Of a DNA stretch of 64,000 nt, positions 8,522 to 16,389 are shown piece by piece; position 1 is the stretch's first letter; every line of letters begins with the position of its first letter. Source of the stretch: Flavobacteriaceae bacterium (GTDB lineage Bacteria; Bacteroidota; Bacteroidia; Flavobacteriales; Flavobacteriaceae); assembly GCA_029238515.1 (NCBI GenBank), contig JAQWFW010000027.1:1-64000 (forward strand). The letters are read 5' to 3'. Both the position numbers and the translations under genes were made by a program. The notes beneath the pieces were generated by a model. It was given only the letters and a program-made list of their open reading frames with translations. It was not told where the DNA came from and searched no databases.

Positions 8522-8547
8522 GACACATAAAAATCTAAAAAGTCACA
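8522..8547 (-). promoter_or_regulatory. ECF-sigma-like promoter, copy 1
   Basis: On the minus strand the sequence reads TGTGACTTTTT, ten bases, then GTGTC. The same two boxes with exactly the same spacing occur upstream of the genes at 51.7 kb and 57.2 kb. The layout (a GTGAC/TGTAAC-like -35 with T-tract and a GTGTC -10) is that of extracytoplasmic-function sigma promoters and unlike the TTTG/TAnnTTTG boxes used by the housekeeping sigma of Bacteroidota. Sigma identity is inference. Confidence 0.6.
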
Positions 8548-8585
8548 TTTTTTTTAAGAAAAATTCAAAAAATGTAAAAGAATGT

Positions 8586-9968
8586 TTAGGACAGGGCTTT
8601 TAATTCAGCAATAAAGCGGTCTGCCAATTCATCGGCTTGTTGTTGTGAGGGGGCTTCTGTATAAATTCTAATGATGGGTTCTGTGTTGCTTTTACGAAGG
8701 TGTACCCACGAGTCTGCAAAGTCAATTTTTACGCCATCCACTGTAGTTAAGGGTTCATGAGCGTAGTTGTTTTCCATAGATTGTAATAGTCCATTAACAT
8801 CAATGGTGGGATTCAAATCTATTTTCTTTTTACTCATAAAGTACAAAGGATAAGTTTTTTTGAGCGCCGATACTGATAGTTGTTTTTCGGCCAATAAACT
8901 CAAAAACAATGCAATCCCAACCAAAGCATCACGTCCGTAATGAGCTTCTGGCAAAATAATTCCACCATTGCCTTCTCCACCTATTACGGCCTTGTTGGCT
9001 TTCATAGCATGCACCACATTCACTTCCCCTACTGCACTAGCGGTATAAGTTCCGTCGTGTTTTTCAGTAACATCGCGAAGGGCTCGCGTAGAACTGAGGT
9101 TACTCACTGTATTGCCTTTGTTCTGACTCAAAACAAAATCTGCACAAGCAACCAAAGTGTATTCTTCCCCAAACAACTCCCCTTGTTCGTCCATAAAGGC
9201 CAAACGATCTACATCAGGATCTACAGCAATACCAAAATCAGCACCAGTTTGTACTACTTTTTCAGACAAATCCGTCAAATGGGCTTTAAGTGGCTCTGGA
9301 TTGTGCGGAAAATGCCCATCCGGAGTGCAATGCAATTTAATGGGTTCTACACCCAAACGCTCGAGCAATAGTGGTACAGCAATACCTCCAGTTGAATTGA
9401 CCCCATCGACAACAACTTTAAATTTGCAAGATTTTATAGCTTCAACATCGACATAATCAAGAGCTAAAACTTCATCAATGTGTAGATCAAAATAAGCGTC
9501 ATTAACCGTTATTTTCCCCAAATCATCTACACCAGCGAAGTTTACTTCCTCACTTTCCGCTAAATCCAATACGCGCTGACTATGTGTAGCATTCAAAAAT
9601 TCGCCATTGCTATCGAGCAATTTTAAAGCATTCCACTGTTTTGGATTGTGGCTTGCGGTGAGGATAATACCGCCATCGGCATGCTCCATTGGTACGGCGA
9701 TTTCGACAGTTGGCGTAGTCGAAAGTCCCAAATTTACCACATCTATCCCCATACCTACTAATGTGTTCATCACAAGACTTTGAATCATTTCACCAGAAAT
9801 TCGCGCATCTCTCCCAATTACGACACGATAGTTTGATTTGTCGCGTTGCGCTTTGACCCACATGCCATAGGCCGCAGCAAATTTTACTGCGTCTATAGGA
9901 GTTAAGTTATCTGAAACAGAACCGCCAATGGTACCACGTATTCCTGAAATGGATTTGATTAAAGTCAT
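8586..9968 (-). CDS. glmM: Phosphoglucosamine mutase
   Basis: GlmM converts glucosamine-6-phosphate to glucosamine-1-phosphate on the way to UDP-GlcNAc, for peptidoglycan and LPS. The ORF track starts at 10001, but MTLIKSISGIRGTIGG is the family N-terminus, giving ATG 9968 and 460 residues. Motifs in order are the active-site phosphoserine loop LTASHNPKQWNALK, the metal-binding DPDVDRLAF, the sugar-binding GEGNGGII and the phosphate-binding RKSNTEPIIRIYTEA. In Bacteroidota this clade is sometimes labelled phosphomannomutase/phosphoglucomutase, so substrate range could be broader. It is transcribed divergently from the ACP phosphodiesterase pseudogene. Confidence 0.9.
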   Translation of the reverse strand: MTLIKSISGIRGTIGGSVSDNLTPIDAVKFAAAYGMWVKAQRDKSNYRVVIGRDARISGEMIQSLVMNTLVGMGIDVVNLGLSTTPTVEIAVPMEHADGGIILTASHNPKQWNALKLLDSNGEFLNATHSQRVLDLAESEEVNFAGVDDLGKITVNDAYFDLHIDEVLALDYVDVEAIKSCKFKVVVDGVNSTGGIAVPLLLERLGVEPIKLHCTPDGHFPHNPEPLKAHLTDLSEKVVQTGADFGIAVDPDVDRLAFMDEQGELFGEEYTLVACADFVLSQNKGNTVSNLSSTRALRDVTEKHDGTYTASAVGEVNVVHAMKANKAVIGGEGNGGIILPEAHYGRDALVGIALFLSLLAEKQLSVSALKKTYPLYFMSKKKIDLNPTIDVNGLLQSMENNYAHEPLTTVDGVKIDFADSWVHLRKSNTEPIIRIYTEAPSQQQADELADRFIAELKALS

Positions 9969-10038
9969 GAAAAATAAGTTTTTACAAATATAAGATTTCA
10001 ATTCTAGTTTTGTGAAATAGTATTCATAATTTTGGGGT

Positions 10039-10623
10039 ATGAATTACCTCGCACATCTTTATCTTTCTGGCTCAAATGAGCATGTTTTGGTAGGTAATTT
10101 TATAGCCGATAGTATCAAAGGTTCAACATACAAAGACTATCCCTCCGATATTCAACGTGGTGTATTGTTGCATCGGCAAATAGACACACATACCGACAGC
10201 CATCCCAATTTTAGAACAAGTACCAAACGATTACACAAAAATTATGGCCATTATTCATGAGTTATTGTCGATATTTTTTTTGATCACTTTTTGGCTAAAA
10301 ATTGGAGTCATTATACTCCAATTCCATTAGCAACATATGCGCAGCAGTGTTATGCTATTTTAAACAAAAACAGCTCTATTTTCCTGTAAAAGCGCAGTAT
10401 ATGTTGCCTTATATGATCAAAGGGAATTGGTTGTTGAGTTACGCCTCAAAAGAAGGTATTTCTAGAGTATTAAATGGAATGAACAGACGTACCAATGGGC
10501 GTTCTGGTATGCACAAAGCAATTTTTTGAATTGGAACAGTATTATTCAGAATTTGAGCATGATTTTAAACTTGTTTTTGGGGATTTAAAACAGATGAGTC
10601 ATTCGTTTCTTGAACAAGGTTAA
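10039..10623 (+). pseudogene. ACP phosphodiesterase (AcpH/DUF479) family gene, inactivated
   Basis: Three pieces in two frames together follow the AcpH family, which removes the 4'-phosphopantetheine from acyl carrier protein. The first is MNYLAHLYLSGSNEHVLVGNFIADSIKG to RLHKNYGHYS, ending at an in-frame TGA (10258-10260). The second, VIVDIFFDHFLAKNWSHYTP, continues in the same frame. After a frame change near 10385 it continues VKAQYMLPYMIKGNWLLSYA to GMNRRTNGRSGMHKAI, and after a second change in a T6 run near 10525 it ends FELEQYYSEFEHDFKLVF to LEQG. So there is one nonsense codon, one apparent base loss and one apparent base gain. The metal-binding residues (HLYL, HRQID, DHF) survive. Its end overlaps the convergent recG stop. 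Confidence 0.9.
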
Positions 10624-12725
10624 CTAATGTAATTCCAAATGTTTTTGTACTTCCCCATTTGGATGTATGTAGTATTGATGGGCAGATGCTTTGGCAAGCT
10701 CAGTTTTGGATCTTCTTTAAGTATTTTTTTTGCCCACGAACGCGCCAAAGACAATAGAGTTTTATCTTGAACAATATTGGCAATTTTTAGACGTAAAACA
10801 CCACTTTGTTGTGTTCCCATGATATCGCCAGGACCACGGAGTTTTAGGTCGACTTCGGCAATTTCGAAGCCATCTGAAGATCGAACCATGGTTTCCATTC
10901 GCGTTTTGCTGTCATTTCCGAGTTTGTGACTTGTCATCAAAATACAATAACTCTGCTCTGCACCACGTCCAACTCGGCCCCGCAATTGGTGCAATTGTGA
11001 CAATCCAAAACGCTCTGCACTTTCGATAACCATCACAGATGCATTAGGTACATTCACACCAACTTCTATCACTGTTGTAGCAACCATTATTTGTGTTTCT
11101 CCTTTGATGAAGCGCTGCATTTCAAACTCTTTATCTGCAGCTTTCATCTGTCCATGAACAATCGATATTTGATAATCTGGAACGGGAAACTCTCGTGCAA
11201 TACTTTCATAACCATCCATTAAATCTTTGAAATCGAGTTTTTGACTTTCTTTAATCAAAGGATAAACGATATAAATTTGACGTCCCTTGGCAATTTCATC
11301 ACGTAAAAAGCGAAAAACTTTCAATCGGTTACTATCAAAGCGATGAACTGTTTTTATAGGTTTACGCCCTGGTGGAAGTTCATCAATTACAGAAATATCT
11401 AAATCGCCATAAACAGACATGGCGAGCGTTCTTGGAATGGGTGTTGCAGTCATCACAAGTACATGAGGTGGTGATGTATTTTTATGCCACAACTTACTAC
11501 GCTGAGCGACACCAAAACGATGTTGTTCGTCAATAATTGCTAATCCTAAATTTTTGAATTGTACTTTATCTTCCAATACTGCATGTGTACCTACCAAAAT
11601 ATGAAGTGTTCCATCTTCCAAACCTGCATGTATTTCTTTTCGTGCCGCTATTTTCGATGAACCAGTGAGCAATAAAATACTAATGCCAACAGCGTCACAG
11701 AGTGGTTTTAGTCCGTTGTAATGCTGTGTTGCCAATATTTCGGTTGGCGCCATTAATGTGGCTTGAAATTCATTGTCAATAGCAATGAGCATAGACAAAA
11801 AGGCGACTATTGTTTTACCAGAACCGACATCCCCTTGCAACAAACGATTCATTTGTGCATTACTCCCCATATCGGTGCGAATTTCTTTCACAACACGCTT
11901 CTGAGCTTCAGTAAGATTGAATGGAAGATGATGCTGATAAAAGTCATTGAAATAAGAACCTACTTTTTCAAAAGGAAATCCTTTTATTTTGGATTTATGG
12001 ATCAAATTTTTGTACACCAATTGGAGTTGAATGAAAAAGAGTTCCTCAAATTTTAGCCGAAATTGAGCACGCGCTAATAGCTTTTGACTTTTAGGAAAAT
12101 GAATATTCAAAAGCGCATCTTTTTTTGAAATTATTGCGTTCTCCTCTATTAATTCTTCCGAAAGGGATTCTGTAAAGGCATTTCCAACATGGAGAAACAA
12201 ATGCTCCATGAGTTTGCATACAGCGCGGTTAGAAACACCTCGATTGTACAATTTTTCAGTGGAAGGATAAATGGGTTGAATGGCGGTGCTTAAACTTTTA
12301 TCAAAATCGGTTTTCAATTCCATGTCCGGATGTGCAATATTGAACACTCCATTGAAGAAATTAATTTTTCCAAAAACCACATAATCTATATGTAATTTTA
12401 GACGTTCTCGAATCCATTTTTGACCTCGAAACCAAACAAGATCGATCTTGCCTGTTTCATCTCTAAAAGTTGCCACAAGACGTTTACCTCTCTTTTGCCC
12501 TACTTCTTTAATTTCTGTGATTTGACCAACAATTTGTACTTCAGCATTGTTGCGTTGCAAAGCATTGATTTTGTAAAATTGTGTACGATCGATGTATCGA
12601 TTTGGAAACAAATGAATTAAATCTTGAAAGGTTTGAATCCCTAATTCTGAGCGCAACAAAGTCGCCCTGTTGGGACCTACGCCTTTGAGATAATCAATTG
12701 GTGTTTGCAAAACATCCTGAGCCAT
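10620..12725 (-). CDS. recG: ATP-dependent DNA helicase RecG
   Basis: RecG remodels stalled replication forks and branch-migrates Holliday junctions. The protein is 701 residues, the normal length. An N-terminal wedge/OB-fold domain (about 1-200) binds the branched DNA. The helicase core shows LLQGDVGSGKT (motif I, about residue 300), IIDEQHRFGV (motif II), MTATPIPRTLAM (III), TTVIEVGVNVPNASVM (V) and LHQLRGRVGRG (VI). The start MAQDVLQTPIDYLKGVGPNRA matches the family. The membrane protein gene upstream ends eight bases before the start, so the two are probably co-transcribed. No anomalies are seen. Confidence 0.97.
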   Translation of the reverse strand: MAQDVLQTPIDYLKGVGPNRATLLRSELGIQTFQDLIHLFPNRYIDRTQFYKINALQRNNAEVQIVGQITEIKEVGQKRGKRLVATFRDETGKIDLVWFRGQKWIRERLKLHIDYVVFGKINFFNGVFNIAHPDMELKTDFDKSLSTAIQPIYPSTEKLYNRGVSNRAVCKLMEHLFLHVGNAFTESLSEELIEENAIISKKDALLNIHFPKSQKLLARAQFRLKFEELFFIQLQLVYKNLIHKSKIKGFPFEKVGSYFNDFYQHHLPFNLTEAQKRVVKEIRTDMGSNAQMNRLLQGDVGSGKTIVAFLSMLIAIDNEFQATLMAPTEILATQHYNGLKPLCDAVGISILLLTGSSKIAARKEIHAGLEDGTLHILVGTHAVLEDKVQFKNLGLAIIDEQHRFGVAQRSKLWHKNTSPPHVLVMTATPIPRTLAMSVYGDLDISVIDELPPGRKPIKTVHRFDSNRLKVFRFLRDEIAKGRQIYIVYPLIKESQKLDFKDLMDGYESIAREFPVPDYQISIVHGQMKAADKEFEMQRFIKGETQIMVATTVIEVGVNVPNASVMVIESAERFGLSQLHQLRGRVGRGAEQSYCILMTSHKLGNDSKTRMETMVRSSDGFEIAEVDLKLRGPGDIMGTQQSGVLRLKIANIVQDKTLLSLARSWAKKILKEDPKLSLPKHLPINTTYIQMGKYKNIWNYIS

Positions 12726-12732
12726 GGTGTGC

Positions 12733-13254
12733 CTAATTTAGCAAAAGTCCTACTTCTTCTCTCAGTAAAGCCAAAGCCATTTGCGGAGAAACTTTTGCTT
12801 GGGAAAGGGATTCGAAAAGTGGTGCGCTCATATCCTGAGCAGATTTTATGTCTTTGGATACTTTAAAAAATCGTATCTGTTGGATGCTGTTGTTTTTGGC
12901 CGCAGTAATCATACGCCAACAAGATTCAGAAACATATATCTGTTGAGACAAATTGTGTTCGTATTCTTGCTCAATGGTTTTAATTAACAATTCCTTGTAT
13001 GCCTCTGGTTGAGGCGCAATTGGTGGTACACGTTGTAACAAATGATATGCACTCATGCGTTCCAAAAACAACGTTAAACGCTCAAAAGCTTGAAGACGAA
13101 CAGGTAAAGTTTCTTTTTTATGCATCTGATGCAGCAAAAAATCACGTCTGTTATTTTCATTTGTTACATGCTCTCTAAAAAATAAAAATGCCACAGCACC
13201 TGTAACCAGTGCAGGAATACAATAGACTAACAATCCTAAAAAATCTTCGCTCAT
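12733..13254 (-). CDS. Membrane-anchored protein of unknown function upstream of recG
   Basis: A 173-residue protein with one N-terminal membrane segment (about 6-26, LLVYCIPALVTGAVAFLFF) followed by a soluble helical domain rich in charged residues (RLQAFERLTLFLERMSAYHLL, IKTIEQEYEHNLSQQIYVS, SLSQAKVSPQMALALLREEV). I recognise it as a protein commonly found in Flavobacteriia, but no function is known to me. It sits eight bases ahead of recG on the same strand. The soluble part probably faces the cytoplasm, because the positive charge follows the segment (REHVTNENNRRD). No catalytic motif is visible. Confidence 0.65.
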   Translation of the reverse strand: MSEDFLGLLVYCIPALVTGAVAFLFFREHVTNENNRRDFLLHQMHKKETLPVRLQAFERLTLFLERMSAYHLLQRVPPIAPQPEAYKELLIKTIEQEYEHNLSQQIYVSESCWRMITAAKNNSIQQIRFFKVSKDIKSAQDMSAPLFESLSQAKVSPQMALALLREEVGLLLN

Positions 13255-13440
13255 TATAATAAATTATTTATGAGCACTAATTTAAGAATTTCAGCTCAAT
13301 AACGACAGAATTGATAGAATAGAAAAAAAAGTCATTAAAATTCAATTTGTACTACAGCAGAATTGTTTATAATTATTCGTTAAACTCAGTTCGAAAAAGG
13401 ATTACATTACTTAATTTCACAGTTCTAATTTTTTTTTGAT

Positions 13441-15765
13441 TTGAAAACCTATTTAGAACAACTAAACGATGCACAATTGGCACCAACTTTACAGATGGAT
13501 GGCCCCATGATTGTCATTGCTGGTGCGGGCTCAGGAAAAACAAGAGTTTTGACTTTTCGTATTGCATATTTAATGAGTAAAGGAGTCGATCCATTCAACA
13601 TCTTAGCCCTTACTTTTACCAATAAAGCCGCTCGTGAAATGAAATCAAGAATTGCATCAATTGTTGGCGATAGTGAGGCCAAAAATTTATGGATGGGTAC
13701 ATTTCACTCCGTTTTTGCCAAAATCTTGCGGTTTGAAGCCGATAAATTAGGATACCCCTCCAATTTTACGATTTATGATACTCAAGACTCTCAACGGCTT
13801 ATATCCTCCATCATCAAAGAAATGAAGTTGGATAAAGATGTCTACAAATACAAACAAATCCACTCGCGCATATCTTCATACAAAAACAGTTTAATAACTG
13901 TTCGTGCGTACTTCCAGAACCCAGAACTAGTTGAAGCTGACACCATGGCAAAACGCCCTAAACTTGGCGAGATTTATAAAGAATATGTCGACCGTTGTTT
14001 CAAGGCAGGTGCGATGGATTTTGATGATTTGCTACTTAAAACCAACGAATTGCTCACCCGTTTTCCTGATGTATTAGCAAAATATCAAAATCGTTTTAGA
14101 TACATTTTAGTTGATGAGTATCAAGACACAAACCACTCTCAATACCTTATTGTACGTGCACTTTCAGACCGTTTTCAAAACATTTGTGTGGTAGGAGACG
14201 ATGCACAAAGTATTTACGCATTTCGAGGGGCAAATATCAACAACATTTTGAATTTTCAAAAAGACTACGACGATGTTAAAATCTATCGCTTGGAACAAAA
14301 TTACCGTTCTACAAAAAATATTGTCAATGCTGCAAATTCCATTATAGACAAGAATCAAACAAAATTGGATAAAGTGGTATGGACAGCTAATAACGAGGGA
14401 AATAAAATTGTTGTAAATCGATCACTAACAGATGGCGATGAGGGGCGATATGTCGCTAGTTCTATTTTTGAAAACAAAATGGAAAATCAGGCCAAAGATG
14501 CTGATTTTGCTGTACTCTACAGAACTAATGCACAGTCACGAGCCATTGAAGATGCGCTTAGAAAACGCGGAATACCTTACCGTATCTATGGTGGATTATC
14601 GTTTTATCAGCGTAAAGAAATTAAAGATGTATTGGCCTATTTACGCTTAATTATCAACCCTGCAGATGAGGAGGCACTCAAGCGCGTGATTAATTTTCCA
14701 GGACGAGGCATCGGACAAACAACTATTGACCGACTCATTGTCGCTGCAAATGCTGCAAACACTACAATTTTTGATATTCTGAAGCATGTACAATCCATTC
14801 AAATCAATTTGAATGCAGGTACGAAAACTAAACTTTCAAACTTTTGTACGATGATTGAAAGTTTTCAGGTCATGAACCAAAACGCCAATGCTTTTGAACT
14901 CGCCGAACATGTCTGTAGGGTCAGTGGACTTATAAAAGAATTTAAAAAAGATGGTACTCCAGAAGGCATCACCCGGATGGAAAATGTGGAAGAACTCCTC
15001 AATGGTATTAAAGATTTTGTGGAAGGTCAGCGCGAATTGGCAGATTCTACTGGGGCATTGGCAGAATTTTTGGAAGATGTTGCCTTAGCTACGGATTTGG
15101 ATAATGAACAAACAGGGGATGAAGATAAAGTAGCGCTGATGACCATTCATTTGGCTAAAGGATTAGAATTTCCATATGTCTATATTGTGGGGCTAGAAGA
15201 AGATTTATTTCCAAGCGCAATGAGTATGAACACAAGAAGCGAACTAGAAGAAGAACGACGTTTGTTTTATGTCGCTGTTACGCGCGCAGAAAAGCAAGTA
15301 TACCTTACTTATGCCCTCTCGCGCTACAGATGGGGAAAACTTATTGATGCTGAACCCAGTCGTTTTATTAAAGAAATTGATGAGCAATATTTAGAAATAA
15401 CCACTCCAAAAGAAGAACGTCGTTTCAACCCAATGCTCAGTGCAGATATTTTTGGAGATGTCCCACAATCCCAAGTACGCTACAAAAAACCATCATTTTC
15501 TAAGCCAAAACCCAAGAAAAAACCAATCCAACCGCCAAGAGTTACCCCAAAAAATTTAAAGAAAATCTCAAACACTAACAACAATACTAATCTGTTTGAT
15601 AGTAAATTGGCTGTAGGAAATATTGTTAACCATCAACGTTTTGGTACTGGAGAAGTAGTGAAAATTGAAGGCAAAGGAGCAGATTTAAAGGCAGAGATTA
15701 ATTTCTCAACAGCAGGAATAAAAAAATTACTTTTGAGGTTTGCAAAACTTGAAATCATCTCTTAA
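13441..15765 (+). CDS. UvrD/PcrA-type superfamily 1 DNA helicase
   Basis: A 774-residue SF1A 3'-5' helicase, probably the main UvrD/PcrA of this organism, acting in nucleotide excision and mismatch repair. Motifs are AGAGSGKT (Walker A, residues 27-34), LTFTNKAAREM (Ia), VDEYQDTN (II), VGDDAQSIYAFRGA (III), YRSTKNIV (IV), LMTIHLAKGLEFPYVYIVG (V) and RRLFYVAVTRA (VI). The C-terminal 60 residues (VGNIVNHQRFGTGEVVKIEG) form the Tudor-like domain that binds RNA polymerase in PcrA. The start is a TTG, since MKTYLEQLNDAQ aligns with the family's first residues and no ATG is available upstream. It leads a plus-strand run with the YciO and uvrA genes, which fits a repair operon. Confidence 0.94.
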   Translation: MKTYLEQLNDAQLAPTLQMDGPMIVIAGAGSGKTRVLTFRIAYLMSKGVDPFNILALTFTNKAAREMKSRIASIVGDSEAKNLWMGTFHSVFAKILRFEADKLGYPSNFTIYDTQDSQRLISSIIKEMKLDKDVYKYKQIHSRISSYKNSLITVRAYFQNPELVEADTMAKRPKLGEIYKEYVDRCFKAGAMDFDDLLLKTNELLTRFPDVLAKYQNRFRYILVDEYQDTNHSQYLIVRALSDRFQNICVVGDDAQSIYAFRGANINNILNFQKDYDDVKIYRLEQNYRSTKNIVNAANSIIDKNQTKLDKVVWTANNEGNKIVVNRSLTDGDEGRYVASSIFENKMENQAKDADFAVLYRTNAQSRAIEDALRKRGIPYRIYGGLSFYQRKEIKDVLAYLRLIINPADEEALKRVINFPGRGIGQTTIDRLIVAANAANTTIFDILKHVQSIQINLNAGTKTKLSNFCTMIESFQVMNQNANAFELAEHVCRVSGLIKEFKKDGTPEGITRMENVEELLNGIKDFVEGQRELADSTGALAEFLEDVALATDLDNEQTGDEDKVALMTIHLAKGLEFPYVYIVGLEEDLFPSAMSMNTRSELEEERRLFYVAVTRAEKQVYLTYALSRYRWGKLIDAEPSRFIKEIDEQYLEITTPKEERRFNPMLSADIFGDVPQSQVRYKKPSFSKPKPKKKPIQPPRVTPKNLKKISNTNNNTNLFDSKLAVGNIVNHQRFGTGEVVKIEGKGADLKAEINFSTAGIKKLLLRFAKLEIIS

Positions 15766-15767
15766 AA

Positions 15768-16388
15768 ATGGCGGAATTATTAAAATTATATTCTGAAAAT
15801 CCTCACCCTAGAACTCTAGACAAGGTGGTTGATGTGCTCAAACGAGGAGGATTAATCATCTATCCTACCGACACCGTTTATGCTTTGGGATGCGATGTAA
15901 AAAACACCAAGGCCATGGAGCGTATTGCCCGAATCAAAGGAATAAAGTTGGAACGTGCTCAATTTTCGTTCATATGCCATAATTTGAGTCATTTAAGTGA
16001 TTATACAGCGCAGTTAGATGCATCAACATTTAAACTCGTCAAACGTTATTTTCCAGGGCCATATACGTTTATTTTGCCAAGTAACAAAGCATTGCCTCAC
16101 CCCTTTAAAAAACGAAAAACAGTAGGGATTAGAGTTCCTGATCATCCTATTGCATTAGAGCTTGTAAGACGTCTTGGAAACCCAATTGTATCTACCTCTA
16201 TTCATGATGAAGATGACATTGTTGAATACACCACTGATCCTGAACTTATTTATGAAAAATGGCAAAAAAACGCCGATATTGTTATTGATAATGGATTTGG
16301 CGGAAACATCGCTTCTACAGTCATCGATTTGACACAAAATCCTCCAGTGCTTGTTCGTGAAGGAAAAGGCCAGATAGATTTCTTATAA
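15768..16388 (+). CDS. YciO/Sua5/YrdC family threonylcarbamoyl-AMP synthase-like protein
   Basis: A 206-residue single YrdC domain. Recognisable parts are GGLIIYPTDTVYALGCDV (the conserved PTDTxYGLG-type loop), RIARIKGIKLERAQFSFICHNL, the PGPYTFILPSNKALP segment and TVGIRVPDHPIALELV. TsaC/Sua5 enzymes make threonylcarbamoyl-adenylate for the t6A37 modification of tRNA. This length and the PHPRTLDKVVDVLKRGG start match the YciO branch, for which activity in vivo is less certain. Only two bases separate it from the UvrD gene and one from uvrA, so all three are very likely one transcript. Confidence 0.88.
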   Translation: MAELLKLYSENPHPRTLDKVVDVLKRGGLIIYPTDTVYALGCDVKNTKAMERIARIKGIKLERAQFSFICHNLSHLSDYTAQLDASTFKLVKRYFPGPYTFILPSNKALPHPFKKRKTVGIRVPDHPIALELVRRLGNPIVSTSIHDEDDIVEYTTDPELIYEKWQKNADIVIDNGFGGNIASTVIDLTQNPPVLVREGKGQIDFL

Positions 16389-16389
16389 A

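Noticed and set aside
8383-8526. 47-codon minus-strand frame starting at GTG
   Set aside because: The start codon lies within the -10 box of the ECF-like promoter, so transcripts from it would not contain the start. Kept only as a remark on the leader.
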